Shown piece by piece: positions 1 through 7,759 of a stretch of 64,000 nt of DNA; within the stretch, counting starts at the first letter, position 1, and every line of letters begins with the position of its first letter. The notes beneath the pieces were generated by a model. That model worked only from the letters and a program-made list of their open reading frames with translations. It did not search any database and was not told the DNA's origin. Location of the stretch: the NCBI RefSeq assembly GCF_003614885.1, contig NZ_QZMS01000003.1:39491-103490 (forward strand), written 5' to 3'. The position numbers and the translations under genes are program-made. The stretch is from Photobacterium salinisoli (lineage in GTDB: Bacteria > Pseudomonadota > Gammaproteobacteria > Enterobacterales > Vibrionaceae).

Positions 1-695
1 AAATCGGCGACATGCCACTGGATATCCAGACCCGCCTGCTGCGGGTACTGGCTGACGGTCAGTTCTACCGCGTTGGCGGTCATTCTCCCATCAATGTCGA
101 TGTCCGCATCATAGCGGCGACCCATCAGAATCTGGAACGACTTGTAGCCAAAGGGGATTTCCGGGAAGACCTGTTCCACCGGCTGAATGTCATCCGGGTC
201 CATCTGCCTGCCCTGAAAGACCGCCGGCAGGATATTCCCCAGCTGACCCGCCATTTCTTAAAGCGGGCCTCCGATGAGTTGGGGGTGGAAATCAAATCCC
301 TGCACCCGGACACAGAAACCCTGCTCACCAGCCTGGCCTGGCCTGGCAATGTGCGTCAGCTGGAAAATACCTGTCGCTGGCTGACCGTGATGGCCAGCGG
401 CAACGAAATCCTGCCGTCCGATCTGCCGCCCGAACTGACCGCGGTCGACAGCCAGCCGAAAGGCGACGGCAGCGAACCTCACTGGCAGCAATCGCTGCAG
501 CACTGGGCCCGCCAGGCATTGCAGCAGGGCAACCAGAATCTGCTGGGCGAAGCCATGCCGGAGTTTGAACGTATTCTGCTTGATACCGCTCTGGAATTTA
601 CCCATGGCCACAAGCAGGAAGCGGCCAAGCTGCTCGGCTGGGGACGTAACACCCTGACCCGGAAACTCAAAGAGCTCAACATGGCCAGCGACTGA
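1..695 (+). CDS. glnG: Nitrogen regulation response regulator NtrC, C-terminal part (truncated by window start)
   Basis: Enhancer-binding activator of sigma-54 promoters under nitrogen limitation, normally phosphorylated by GlnL/NtrB. The reading frame is open from base 3, so the receiver domain and the front of the AAA+ domain lie outside the window. Visible are the end of the AAA+ module (GDMPLD, VDVRIIAATH, FREDLFHRLNVI with the arginine finger, WPGNVRQLENTCRWL) and a C-terminal Fis-type helix-turn-helix (GHKQEAAKLLGWGRNTLTRKLKEL). The match to enteric NtrC is close throughout. It probably ends a glnA-glnL-glnG operon, as in relatives. Confidence 0.96.
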   Translation, partial: IGDMPLDIQTRLLRVLADGQFYRVGGHSPINVDVRIIAATHQNLERLVAKGDFREDLFHRLNVIRVHLPALKDRRQDIPQLTRHFLKRASDELGVEIKSLHPDTETLLTSLAWPGNVRQLENTCRWLTVMASGNEILPSDLPPELTAVDSQPKGDGSEPHWQQSLQHWARQALQQGNQNLLGEAMPEFERILLDTALEFTHGHKQEAAKLLGWGRNTLTRKLKELNMASD

Positions 696-756
696 TTATC
701 CGCCCGCTGCGGTTGAAGAGCATTGCTGTTTTTTTCAACAGTGGAAGTAAACATCA

Positions 757-777
757 GCCCGATCTTAACGATCGGGC
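757..777 (+). terminator. Hairpin between glnG and add
   Basis: An 8 bp perfect stem (GCCCGATC/GATCGGGC) with a 5 nt loop lies 60 bases after the glnG stop. There is no T-run directly after it, so it may be a weak terminator, an mRNA-stabilising hairpin or an operator for add. Confidence 0.35.
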
Positions 778-858
778 CAGATCCTCGCCCTGACTGTAAT
801 GATTGTCTTGATATCTTTGCTTATACTGAGGCTACAGTTTTTCCGGGATACCATGATC

Positions 859-1860
859 ATGATAAGCAAACACCTGCCACTGACCGATTTGCACCGTCAC
901 CTGGACGGCAACATCCGTATTCAGACCATTCTTGAGCTGGGCCAGCAGTTTGGCATGGCACTGCCTGCCAACGACCTCGAGTCGCTGCGTCCGCATGTTC
1001 AGATTGTTGAAGCCGAACCCAGCCTGGTCGCTTTCCTGTCCAAACTGGACTGGGGCGTCGCGGTACTGGGCGATCTGGACGCCTGCCGCCGTGTCGCTTA
1101 TGAAAATGTCGAAGATGCCCTGAATGCCCAGATTGACTACGCTGAGCTGCGCTTCTCACCGTATTACATGGCGATGAAGCACAATCTGCCCGTTGCCGGT
1201 GTGGTCGAAGCCGTTGTTGACGGTGTGCGTGCCGGTTGCCGTGACTTCGGCATCAAAGCCAACCTGATCGGTATCATGAGCCGGACTTTCGGCACCCAGG
1301 CCTGTCAGCAGGAGCTGGACGCCCTGCTGAGCCAGAAAGCCCATCTGGTGGCCGTTGATCTGGCCGGCGATGAGTTGGGCCAGCCCGGCGATCAGTTTGT
1401 CGGCCACTTCAAGCAGGTTCGCGATGCCGGTCTACAGGTCACAGTGCATGCCGGTGAAGCCGCAGGCCCGGAAAGCATGTGGCAAGCGATTCAGGAACTG
1501 GGGGCAGTGCGTATCGGCCACGGCGTCAAAGCAGTGGAAGATGCCAGACTGATGGATTATCTGGCCGAACACAAAATCGGTATTGAGTCCTGTCTGACGT
1601 CGAATATCCAGACCAGCACTGTCGCCAGCCTGGCCGGTCACCCGCTCAAGCAGTTTCTCGACCACGGTATTCTGGCCTGTCTGAATACCGATGACCCGGC
1701 CGTGGAAGGCATTGAGCTGCCGTACGAGTACGAAGTGGCTGCGCCGAAAGCAGGTCTGACACCGGAGCAAATCCGTCAGGCGCAAATCAATGGCCTGGAA
1801 CTGGCATTTCTGTCTGACAGCGAGAAGAACGCCCTGCGTGAGATGGCGGCCAAGCGTTAA
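859..1860 (+). CDS. add: Adenosine deaminase
   Basis: Deaminates adenosine and deoxyadenosine to inosine and deoxyinosine in purine salvage; a cytoplasmic zinc TIM-barrel enzyme. Family signatures are present: HRHLDG near the N-terminus (zinc ligands), HAGEA, IGHGV, and the metal/base Asp pair in NTDDP. The start at 859 gives 333 aa, the length of the E. coli enzyme, and aligns with its MI-x-x-x-LPLTD N-terminus. An in-frame ATG at 853 is equally well placed after GGGA. It has its own upstream region after glnG and ends at a strong terminator shared with convergent hemN. Confidence 0.95.
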   Translation: MISKHLPLTDLHRHLDGNIRIQTILELGQQFGMALPANDLESLRPHVQIVEAEPSLVAFLSKLDWGVAVLGDLDACRRVAYENVEDALNAQIDYAELRFSPYYMAMKHNLPVAGVVEAVVDGVRAGCRDFGIKANLIGIMSRTFGTQACQQELDALLSQKAHLVAVDLAGDELGQPGDQFVGHFKQVRDAGLQVTVHAGEAAGPESMWQAIQELGAVRIGHGVKAVEDARLMDYLAEHKIGIESCLTSNIQTSTVASLAGHPLKQFLDHGILACLNTDDPAVEGIELPYEYEVAAPKAGLTPEQIRQAQINGLELAFLSDSEKNALREMAAKR

Positions 1861-1881
1861 TTCCGCCATCGCCTGCACAGC

Positions 1882-1918
1882 AAAAAGCCCCGCTTGTGAT
1901 CGCAAGCGGGGCTTTTTT
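1882..1918. terminator. Bidirectional Rho-independent terminator, add/hemN
   Basis: A GC-rich stem (AGCCCCGCTTG with CAAGCGGGGCT) is flanked by A5 on the left and T6 on the right. It can end both add (+) and hemN (-). Confidence 0.9.
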
Positions 1919-1944
1919 CTGGCTCAACCTGATCAGCGCAAGGC

Positions 1945-3318
1945 TCAGATCACCCGCGAAAATTGCTGCTGGCGGGCACGCTGGCGCAGATAGACATCAA
2001 AGCACATGCAGATATTGCGGATCAGCAATCGGCCTTTGGCAGCCACTTCAATCCGCTCCTTTGTCACACATACCAGACCATCATCAATAAAGGTCTGCAG
2101 CAGTGACAAGTCTTGCGCAAAATAATCAGCAAAGTCGATGCCATAGTGCTGTTCAATATCCGTTATCGACAACTCAAACTGGCAGATCAGGGTTTTAATT
2201 ACCTCGCGGCGCAGCAGATCATCCGCGGTCAGGTTTACACCTTTCCACAACGCATGCTGCTGCGATTCAATGTCGGCATAGTAAGCTTTCAGGTCTTTCT
2301 GATTCTGACCATAACTGTCGCCAATCATAGAAATTGCAGACACCCCCAGCCCCAGTAGATCGCAGTCACCCTGGGTGGTGTAGCCCTGAAAATTGCGGTG
2401 TAACTTACCTTGGCGCTGGGCAACGGCCAGTTCATCTTCCGGCAGGGCAAAATGGTCCATGCCGATAAACTGATAACCGGCAGCGGTCAGGGTCTCAATC
2501 GTGCTGTGCAACATCGCCAGCTTTTCTGACGGCGACGGTAAATCGGCGTCTTTAATTTTTCGCTGGGCGGCAAACAGTGACGGCATATGGGCATAGTTAA
2601 ACACAGACAAGCGCCCCGGTTTCATCGCCAGCACCTGCTCCAGAGTGTTAACGAAACGGGCATTGTTCTGTTTCGGCAAGCCGTAGATCAGATCCAGATT
2701 GGTCGAGCGGAAACCCAATTCCCGGGCACGATTAACCAAAGCGTCAATAAAATCGCTGTCCTGCTCACGGTTGACCAGCCGCTGGACTTCTTTATCAAAA
2801 TCCTGCACCCCGATACTGAGGCGGTTAAACCCTTCCTCCCGCAAATGATCCAGCACATCCAGTTCCATCCGGCGCGGGTCGACTTCGATACTGATCTCTG
2901 CATCCGGTAGCAGAGTAAATGAAGCGCGCAACTGGGCCATCAGCCGGGTGATTTGCGACTTGGTCAGGAAGGTGGGCGTCCCGCCACCCAGATGCAACTG
3001 ACTCACTGCCCGGCCTCGCATCAGTGCCGCACGCTGGCGAATTTCAATGTCCAGTGCCGCCAGATAGATGTCGGCCTTATGCGCATGCCGGGTAATGACT
3101 TTATTGCAGCCACAGTAGTAACAGAGGGTATGGCAGAAAGGAATGTGGATATAAAGCGATAAACGGCGCTCAGGATAGCGCTGACAGGCAGCGGTGAAAT
3201 CCACGGCGGTAAAGTCGGGCTGAAATTCCAGCGCCGTCGGATAGGAGGTGTAGCGGGGGCCTGAGTAATTATATTTTTCGATCAGTGCCTGATCCCAAAT
3301 CATGGACTGCTCTGTCAT
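1945..3318 (-). CDS. hemN: Oxygen-independent coproporphyrinogen III dehydrogenase
   Basis: Radical-SAM enzyme that decarboxylates two propionates of coproporphyrinogen III to give protoporphyrinogen IX without oxygen. The CxxxCxxC cluster motif followed by an extra Cys is seen near residue 66 (CHTLCYYCGC). Other family features are the LHLGGGTPTFL glycine-rich motif, EVDPR, the NLDLIYGLP segment and a C-terminal CMCFD. The 457 aa match the usual length and the protein is colinear with E. coli HemN. It is transcribed alone towards add. No convincing FNR site was seen upstream. Confidence 0.97.
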   Translation of the reverse strand: MTEQSMIWDQALIEKYNYSGPRYTSYPTALEFQPDFTAVDFTAACQRYPERRLSLYIHIPFCHTLCYYCGCNKVITRHAHKADIYLAALDIEIRQRAALMRGRAVSQLHLGGGTPTFLTKSQITRLMAQLRASFTLLPDAEISIEVDPRRMELDVLDHLREEGFNRLSIGVQDFDKEVQRLVNREQDSDFIDALVNRARELGFRSTNLDLIYGLPKQNNARFVNTLEQVLAMKPGRLSVFNYAHMPSLFAAQRKIKDADLPSPSEKLAMLHSTIETLTAAGYQFIGMDHFALPEDELAVAQRQGKLHRNFQGYTTQGDCDLLGLGVSAISMIGDSYGQNQKDLKAYYADIESQQHALWKGVNLTADDLLRREVIKTLICQFELSITDIEQHYGIDFADYFAQDLSLLQTFIDDGLVCVTKERIEVAAKGRLLIRNICMCFDVYLRQRARQQQFSRVI

Positions 3319-3430
3319 CGCGGCGTTACCTCACTGGCGCTCTACCAAGTCAATCCGCCAAGCTAGCACGAGGCCGCAGCCCGATTATTGATCGATAACA
3401 AAAACCGATCAGATTCCTGCTGCCACCTAC

Positions 3431-3458
3431 AAAAAACCCAGTGGCCAGCCACTGGGTT
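3431..3458 (-). terminator. Rho-independent terminator after the DUF2489 gene
   Basis: On the minus strand an 11 bp stem (AACCCAGTGGC/GCCACTGGGTT) runs into a T6 tract, 25 bases after the DUF2489 stop. Confidence 0.85.
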
Positions 3459-3483
3459 TATCGTTTCATTCGCAGGCGCTGGA

Positions 3484-3966
3484 TCAGGCCTTTTGCGCCA
3501 GGATCTGAGTCAGCTCCGACTGTATCGCATCAAACAGCCGCGATTCGGCTTTCATTCGCCGCAAGTCGTCTTTCATGCGGTCCTGCTTCGCCAGGGCTTT
3601 GCGTTCATCGCCGCGCGGCATCTCTTCAACCACTTTATACAGCTCAAACAAAGCCGGATACTGAGCGGAAAAGTTGACGCTGCGATCGGCCTGTAAGACT
3701 GTCATCAACTTGTACAGACGAATCGCAATTTCCGACATGTCACACTGCTCCTGCCGTCCGGCTTCCGCAATGATGTAGACACTTTCCAGAATATTGCTAT
3801 TTCGCTGCGCAATTGCTTCGGCCTGCTGCTGCTCTGCGCGGGCAATAAATGCCTTATGGCGCTGCTTTTGCAAATACAGCTGGTAGAGCAGATAACCGGC
3901 ATAGACCGCCAGTGCCACAACAATCAGGCTTCCTGCCACTAACAACCAGAGTTTCAGATCCTGCAA
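3484..3966 (-). CDS. DUF2489 family membrane-anchored protein
   Basis: 160 aa, with one N-terminal membrane segment (about residues 5-28) followed by a basic, mostly helical cytoplasmic domain. The sequence fits the DUF2489 family found beside yihI and hemN in Vibrionales; the function is unknown. The first codon is TTG (3966), six bases after a clear AAGGAG, and only 3 bases separate it from the yihI stop. It is the last gene of a methyltransferase-yihI-DUF2489 operon and ends at a terminator. Confidence 0.8.
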   Translation of the reverse strand: MQDLKLWLLVAGSLIVVALAVYAGYLLYQLYLQKQRHKAFIARAEQQQAEAIAQRNSNILESVYIIAEAGRQEQCDMSEIAIRLYKLMTVLQADRSVNFSAQYPALFELYKVVEEMPRGDERKALAKQDRMKDDLRRMKAESRLFDAIQSELTQILAQKA

Positions 3967-3969
3967 GGC

Positions 3970-4506
3970 TTACTCCTTATCGAAATCGTCCCAACGGGTA
4001 TTTTCAAAGTCATCGAGCAGATCTTCTTCGCTACGGGCATCCCCGGCGGCGATTTGATCCTCAGCATCATCCTGCTCGTCGTCGTACAAACCCAGCTGTT
4101 TCATCAGCTGCTCAATACGATCCAGTTTCTGGTCAACCTGCTTCTGCAGGCCGGCACCCAGTTTTTCACCGGCATCGAGACGGTCCAACAGCGCCATCAG
4201 CTGCGGATCATTCTCCAGCATGGCCAGCTCCTGCTCGGCACTCATGCGACGCGCCTGCTTGGTTGGCTTCGGCTCGACAATCAGTGGTACCGGCTTTTTA
4301 CTGCCGTGACGAGGATCTTTCGCCTGTCCCTGACGCTGCGCACTCTGAGCATCCGCGTCTGAGTGACGGCTGCCCGCTTTCAAGCCTTTACGCTTTCGGG
4401 CTTTCTGACGGGCTCGGCCATCCAGATCCTGCTGGCTGACACTCTTTTCTACGAACTGCGCCGGGCCTTCAGAGCCAGGTTTACGGCCTCTTTTCTTACG
4501 GGTCAT
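3970..4506 (-). CDS. yihI: Der GTPase-activating protein YihI
   Basis: In E. coli YihI stimulates the GTPase activity of Der (EngA) and so tunes 50S ribosome assembly. The 178 aa protein has the expected layout: a basic, low-complexity N-terminal half (KKRGRKPGSEG, RKRKGLKAGSRHSD, KDPRHGSKKP), a helical core (ELAMLENDPQLMALLDRLDAGEKL, in two blocks) and a very acidic C-terminus. Its ATG overlaps the TGA of the upstream methyltransferase (ATGA), which indicates translational coupling. Confidence 0.9.
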   Translation of the reverse strand: MTRKKRGRKPGSEGPAQFVEKSVSQQDLDGRARQKARKRKGLKAGSRHSDADAQSAQRQGQAKDPRHGSKKPVPLIVEPKPTKQARRMSAEQELAMLENDPQLMALLDRLDAGEKLGAGLQKQVDQKLDRIEQLMKQLGLYDDEQDDAEDQIAAGDARSEEDLLDDFENTRWDDFDKE

Positions 4507-5147
4507 GACTGATTTTTCCTCAGCATAATTACATCGTTACCAATAAATTCCACCGCCAGTCCATCTCGTTGTGCCAGATAACGGAACGTCTCCCGGCTGA
4601 AGAAGCTGACGTGGGTGGGATCATTCTTGTAATGCCAACGGCTGAATGCCTCGGCATCGGTTGCCAGCTTAGTCATCAGTCCCAGCCAGCCGCCCGGCTT
4701 GACCAATGACAGCAGCAACTGCCATTCACGGGCCGGGGTATAAAAATGTTCAATCGCCTCGGTACAGGTGACAAAGTCATACTGAGATGCCAGAGCACCG
4801 GTATCCGGGGCAAAATACGGGTCATAAACAGCGACCTGATGCCCCTGCTCACGAAACATGGTTGCCAGAGCAGGGCCAGGGCCGCAGCCAAAATCCAGGC
4901 CAGCCAGCGGCCCTTGTGGCAAACGTGCGCTAAGCGGTGCAGCCAGCCGGCTGAGGAAACGGCGATACCCTTCATCATCAACATGGTTTTCATGCTGATC
5001 GTAGACCGCTTTTTCCTGCTCCGGTGTCAAATGCGAGGCCGGATCCGCGAACACCAGACTGCAGGCCCGGCATTGAAAATAGGCCCGCCGGTTGTCTTGA
5101 TGATAAACCTCAATGGCTGTACTGTCGCATAAGGTACAAACCGTCAT
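4503..5147 (-). CDS. Class I SAM-dependent methyltransferase with N-terminal Cys pairs
   Basis: 214 aa. Two CxxC-type pairs (CTLC, CRAC) form a likely N-terminal zinc knuckle, and LDFGCGPGPALA is the SAM-binding motif I. Acidic and post-I motifs (VAVYDPYF, YDFVTCTEAIEHF) and HVSFFSRETF place it with the Methyltransf_23-like group. Substrate unknown. The ATG at 5147 is preferred over 5153 because AGGAG sits six bases before it. First gene of the operon with yihI. Confidence 0.8.
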   Translation of the reverse strand: MTVCTLCDSTAIEVYHQDNRRAYFQCRACSLVFADPASHLTPEQEKAVYDQHENHVDDEGYRRFLSRLAAPLSARLPQGPLAGLDFGCGPGPALATMFREQGHQVAVYDPYFAPDTGALASQYDFVTCTEAIEHFYTPAREWQLLLSLVKPGGWLGLMTKLATDAEAFSRWHYKNDPTHVSFFSRETFRYLAQRDGLAVEFIGNDVIMLRKNQS

Positions 5148-5252
5148 CAGCATCTCCTAGAGCCAGGCATTCCGGCGAGGTCAAAATCAAGCCGCGTATG
5201 ATAGCAGACCTGCGCCGATTGAGAAATGGACAGCGCGGTGAATCCCGGGCAG

Positions 5253-5278
5253 TAAAAAAGGCAGCCTGAGCTGCCTTT
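5253..5278 (-). terminator. Terminator of the cytochrome c4 gene
   Basis: Minus-strand stem AAGGCAGC/GCTGCCTT with a TCAG loop and a T6 tail, about 35 bases after the gene. Confidence 0.85.
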
Positions 5279-5313
5279 ATTACACTGCGATGCTTGCGAT
5301 ACTGAGTGTGTGA

Positions 5314-5931
5314 TCAGTGAAGACCGCCAACGTACTGTGACAAGGCGTCGATTTCCTTGTCACTCAGTTTCGCCGCCACTGAACGCATCATAGCGTTCAT
5401 GTCGTTGTTGCGCTTGCCTTCGCGGAACATAGTCAACTGTTTCTTGATGTATTCCGCAGGCTGCCCAGAAATATCCGGGAAACCAGACAGGCTGGTGCCA
5501 TTACCCCGCGGACCGTGGCACGCCGTACAGGCCGCAATTCCACGTTCGGCATCGCCCACACGGTAGAGCTGCTGACCGATTTCGATCGAACTCTCGGTGG
5601 TCGTGCCTTCAATCGCAGGCAGGGAACTAAAGTAAGCCGCCAGATCCGCCATGTCTTGTTCAGACAATGGCATCGCCATGCCGCCCATCACAGGATCATT
5701 ACGCCCTTGTTCACCACCAGTCGTCATCGCCAGCTTGAATTCCTTCAGCTGTTTCTCCAGATAACGTGGGTGCTGACCCGCAAGGTTGGGGTATTGTCCT
5801 GTGATACCTTTACCATCAGCGCCATGACATGCTGCACATGTCGCTGCTTTTGCTTTTCCAGCTTCAACATCTCCCTGGGCCCAGCTTGTGCAACTGGCAA
5901 GAAGTGTAAATATCAATGCTAATTTCTTCAT
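5314..5931 (-). CDS. Diheme cytochrome c4
   Basis: Periplasmic electron carrier. 205 aa with a signal peptide (residues 1-19, cleavage after SWA), then two homologous class I cytochrome c domains, each with CxxCH (CAACH and CTACH) and a later Met ligand region (PVMGGMAM, DMNAMMRSV). The ATG at 5931 follows CGGAATGTC and starts at the signal peptide; the longer frame adds 13 unrelated residues. It is divergent from engB, as in Vibrio, with a conspicuous dyad between the two genes. Confidence 0.93.
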   Translation of the reverse strand: MKKLALIFTLLASCTSWAQGDVEAGKAKAATCAACHGADGKGITGQYPNLAGQHPRYLEKQLKEFKLAMTTGGEQGRNDPVMGGMAMPLSEQDMADLAAYFSSLPAIEGTTTESSIEIGQQLYRVGDAERGIAACTACHGPRGNGTSLSGFPDISGQPAEYIKKQLTMFREGKRNNDMNAMMRSVAAKLSDKEIDALSQYVGGLH

Positions 5932-6000
5932 GACATTCCGTTTATAATTATTGAGCTTCCAGTACCACAAGTATTGCTTAGCAACATGGTATACAATGCA

Positions 6001-6024
6001 CCACTAACCAAGCAGGGTTAGTGG
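6001..6024. promoter_or_regulatory. Perfect dyad in the cytochrome c4 / engB divergent region
   Basis: CCACTAAC and GTTAGTGG flank an 8-base spacer. An outer inverted pair, GTACCAC (5962-5968) and GTGGTAC (6021-6027), encloses it. No T-run follows, and it lies between divergent starts, so it looks more like an operator or leader structure than a terminator. The binding factor is unknown. Confidence 0.4.
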
Positions 6025-6089
6025 TACATTTTACACACTTTCGCATAAAAGTAATTAGTCGACGACCAGAAGACTTGACGGAGTTAACA

Positions 6090-6764
6090 GTGAATTCCCC
6101 TCTCAACTACAGACAAACCCATTTTATTACCAGTGCTCCGGACATCCGCCACCTTCCTTTGGATAAAGGCGTTGAGATTGCATTTGCTGGCCGATCTAAT
6201 GCCGGTAAATCAAGTGCTTTAAATCGTCTGACTGATCAGAAAAGCCTGGCACGTACCTCAAAAACGCCGGGGCGTACCCAATTAATCAACATGTTTGAAG
6301 TCAGAACCGGCTGTAACCTGATTGACTTGCCCGGCTATGGCTACGCTCAGGTACCGCTTGAGATGAAAAAGAAGTGGCAGGCCGCCTTGGGTGAATACCT
6401 GCAAAAACGCGAATGCCTGCAGGGACTGGTGGTATTAATGGATATCCGCCATCCGATGAAAGATCTCGACCAGCAAATGATTTACTGGGCGGTGGAAAGC
6501 CATCTGCCAGTGCTGGTGCTGCTGACCAAAGCAGACAAACTCAAAAGCGGTGCCCGTAAAGCCCAACTGCTGAAAATTCGCGAAGCCGCACTGGCCTTTG
6601 GTGGCGATGTGGAAGTCGAGAATTTTTCTGCCCTCAAAGGCATAGGTGTTGATCAGGTCCGCCGCAAACTCGATACCTGGTTTGCCCCGGAACTGGCCCG
6701 TCAGCAGGCGCTGCTGGAAGCAGAGAATAGTAAACAGGACGGTATTGAACCGGACGCAGAATAA
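6090..6764 (+). CDS. engB: Ribosome biogenesis GTP-binding protein EngB/YsxC
   Basis: Essential GTPase for late 50S assembly. G1 GRSNAGKS, G2 threonine in KTPGRTQ, G3 DLPGYG and G4 TKAD are all present. A GTG at 6090 with GGAG seven bases upstream gives 224 aa and aligns the N-terminus ([18 protein letters not shown]) with E. coli YihA. The longer frame to 6021 would add 23 residues not seen in the family. Confidence 0.94.
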   Translation: MNSPLNYRQTHFITSAPDIRHLPLDKGVEIAFAGRSNAGKSSALNRLTDQKSLARTSKTPGRTQLINMFEVRTGCNLIDLPGYGYAQVPLEMKKKWQAALGEYLQKRECLQGLVVLMDIRHPMKDLDQQMIYWAVESHLPVLVLLTKADKLKSGARKAQLLKIREAALAFGGDVEVENFSALKGIGVDQVRRKLDTWFAPELARQQALLEAENSKQDGIEPDAE

Positions 6765-6776
6765 TATCAGTCAATA

Positions 6777-6798
6777 TGCCTGATCGCCCGATCAGGCA
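6777..6798 (+). terminator. Hairpin after engB
   Basis: A perfect 10 bp stem (TGCCTGATCG/CGATCAGGCA) lies 12 bases after engB. A T5 tract follows only after about 12 more bases, so termination is probable but not typical. Confidence 0.5.
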
Positions 6799-7142
6799 TC
6801 AACCCGCCTTTTTCTCACTTTCGCACTAATCAGACCGTTTACAAACGCCAGATAAAAATGTCCCCACCGGAACGATGGGGCAACGGGAGAGAAATAGGAG
6901 GTTTTTATATTTGTTCAGAAAGGATTAATGATTTAACCAGCCAACGCAAGTTTTTTATACGAAATCTGGGCGTTTTTTCCCCTCTGATTCCTTATTTTCC
7001 ATAGCTCGCCTCCGACATAACATTCACTTTTGCCCGACTCAGCCCAAAAGACCGGCCAATTGTTTCATTCTGCAAATTAAGTCGATCCGCGAGATTCAGA
7101 CCCCTTCAGTTTGGAACTTTATTACAGAAACATGGCAAAATG
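6799..7142. other. Intergenic stretch with no assignable gene
   Basis: No ORF with family resemblance and no tRNA. The plus strand has scattered GGA triplets and T-runs (for example near 6951-6956 and 6974-6979), but not the dense repeated GGA hairpins expected of CsrB/CsrC RNA, which E. coli carries next to engB. Confidence 0.5.
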
Positions 7143-7236
7143 ACAAAAAAAAGCCACCCAAAAGACGGGTGGCCGGATCATGGATAGGTCGGCTGGCAAT
7201 GTATTCACTCAGCCCGACAAATATGAACAAGAAGCA
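7143..7236 (-). ncRNA. Candidate small RNA downstream of Spot 42
   Basis: A predicted transcript of about 93 nt. A perfect TATAAT at 7248-7243 sits about 7 bases before the proposed start. The 3' end is a strong intrinsic terminator: stem GCCACCC/GGGTGGC (7173-7153) followed by T8. Spot 42 ends at its own terminator 240 bases upstream, so this terminator needs another transcript. The -35 box is poor; a dyad ATTACT..AGTAAT overlaps it. No ORF over a few codons. I do not recognise the RNA; inference from promoter and terminator only. Confidence 0.5.
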
Positions 7237-7479
7237 GGCTTCATTATAAACGCCGCATTACTATAATTAAAGTAATTGCTCTAATTATTATCCATCAAGT
7301 CGCCTGCCGGATAATCCCCAACCTCGGTAGCGCCGGGCTGACGAGTCAGATTAGCCGCGATTCCTGGCCAAGATGCGCAGAGTATCAGCAAATATTGTCA
7401 GTAAAGGGATAATTTGTGCTGGAGATGGTGAGCAACTGTCGGGAGGTGAAAGCGGATAATGACTTGGCCGGCTACAAAT

Positions 7480-7580
7480 AAAAACGCCCTGGCCAAATGA
7501 CCAGGGCGGCTAAAAAAGCCAAATCCAATAACGTGAAACAAAAGGTCTGAAAGATAGAACATCTTACCTCTGTACCCTAC
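7480..7580 (-). ncRNA. spf: Spot 42 small RNA
   Basis: Hfq-dependent sRNA that reinforces catabolite repression by base-pairing with mRNAs of secondary carbon metabolism. The 5' end (GTAGGGTACAGAGGTAAGAT) and most of the body match E. coli Spot 42, and the transcript ends in a GCCCTGG/CCAGGGC hairpin with a T5 tail. The location directly downstream of polA and next to engB is the conserved one. A -10-like TACAGT lies at -13 to -8, with no clear -35. In E. coli transcription is repressed by cAMP-CRP; I did not find a convincing CRP site here. Confidence 0.95.
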
Positions 7581-7690
7581 GCCGTTAACTGTATATCAAG
7601 TGTGCAGAGAAAAAAAGCCCTTTTCGTAGTTTTTTTTCATACAAGACGTAATTAAATTATACAAAATTTGATAAACCCTGATTCAGATTG

Positions 7691-7715
7691 AAAAAAACCG
7701 GCCTGCTGGCCGGTT
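7691..7715 (-). terminator. polA terminator
   Basis: Minus-strand stem AACCGGCC/GGCCGGTT with a 3-base loop and a T-rich tail, 45 bases after the polA stop and before the spf promoter. Confidence 0.88.
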
Positions 7716-7759
7716 CTTGACGATTTAATTACATGTTTAGCAATGCACGCTAAGGCAGG

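Noticed and set aside
6799..7480. CsrB/CsrC-type RNA next to engB
   Set aside because: Searched both strands for dense GGA loops; only scattered GGA triplets were found.
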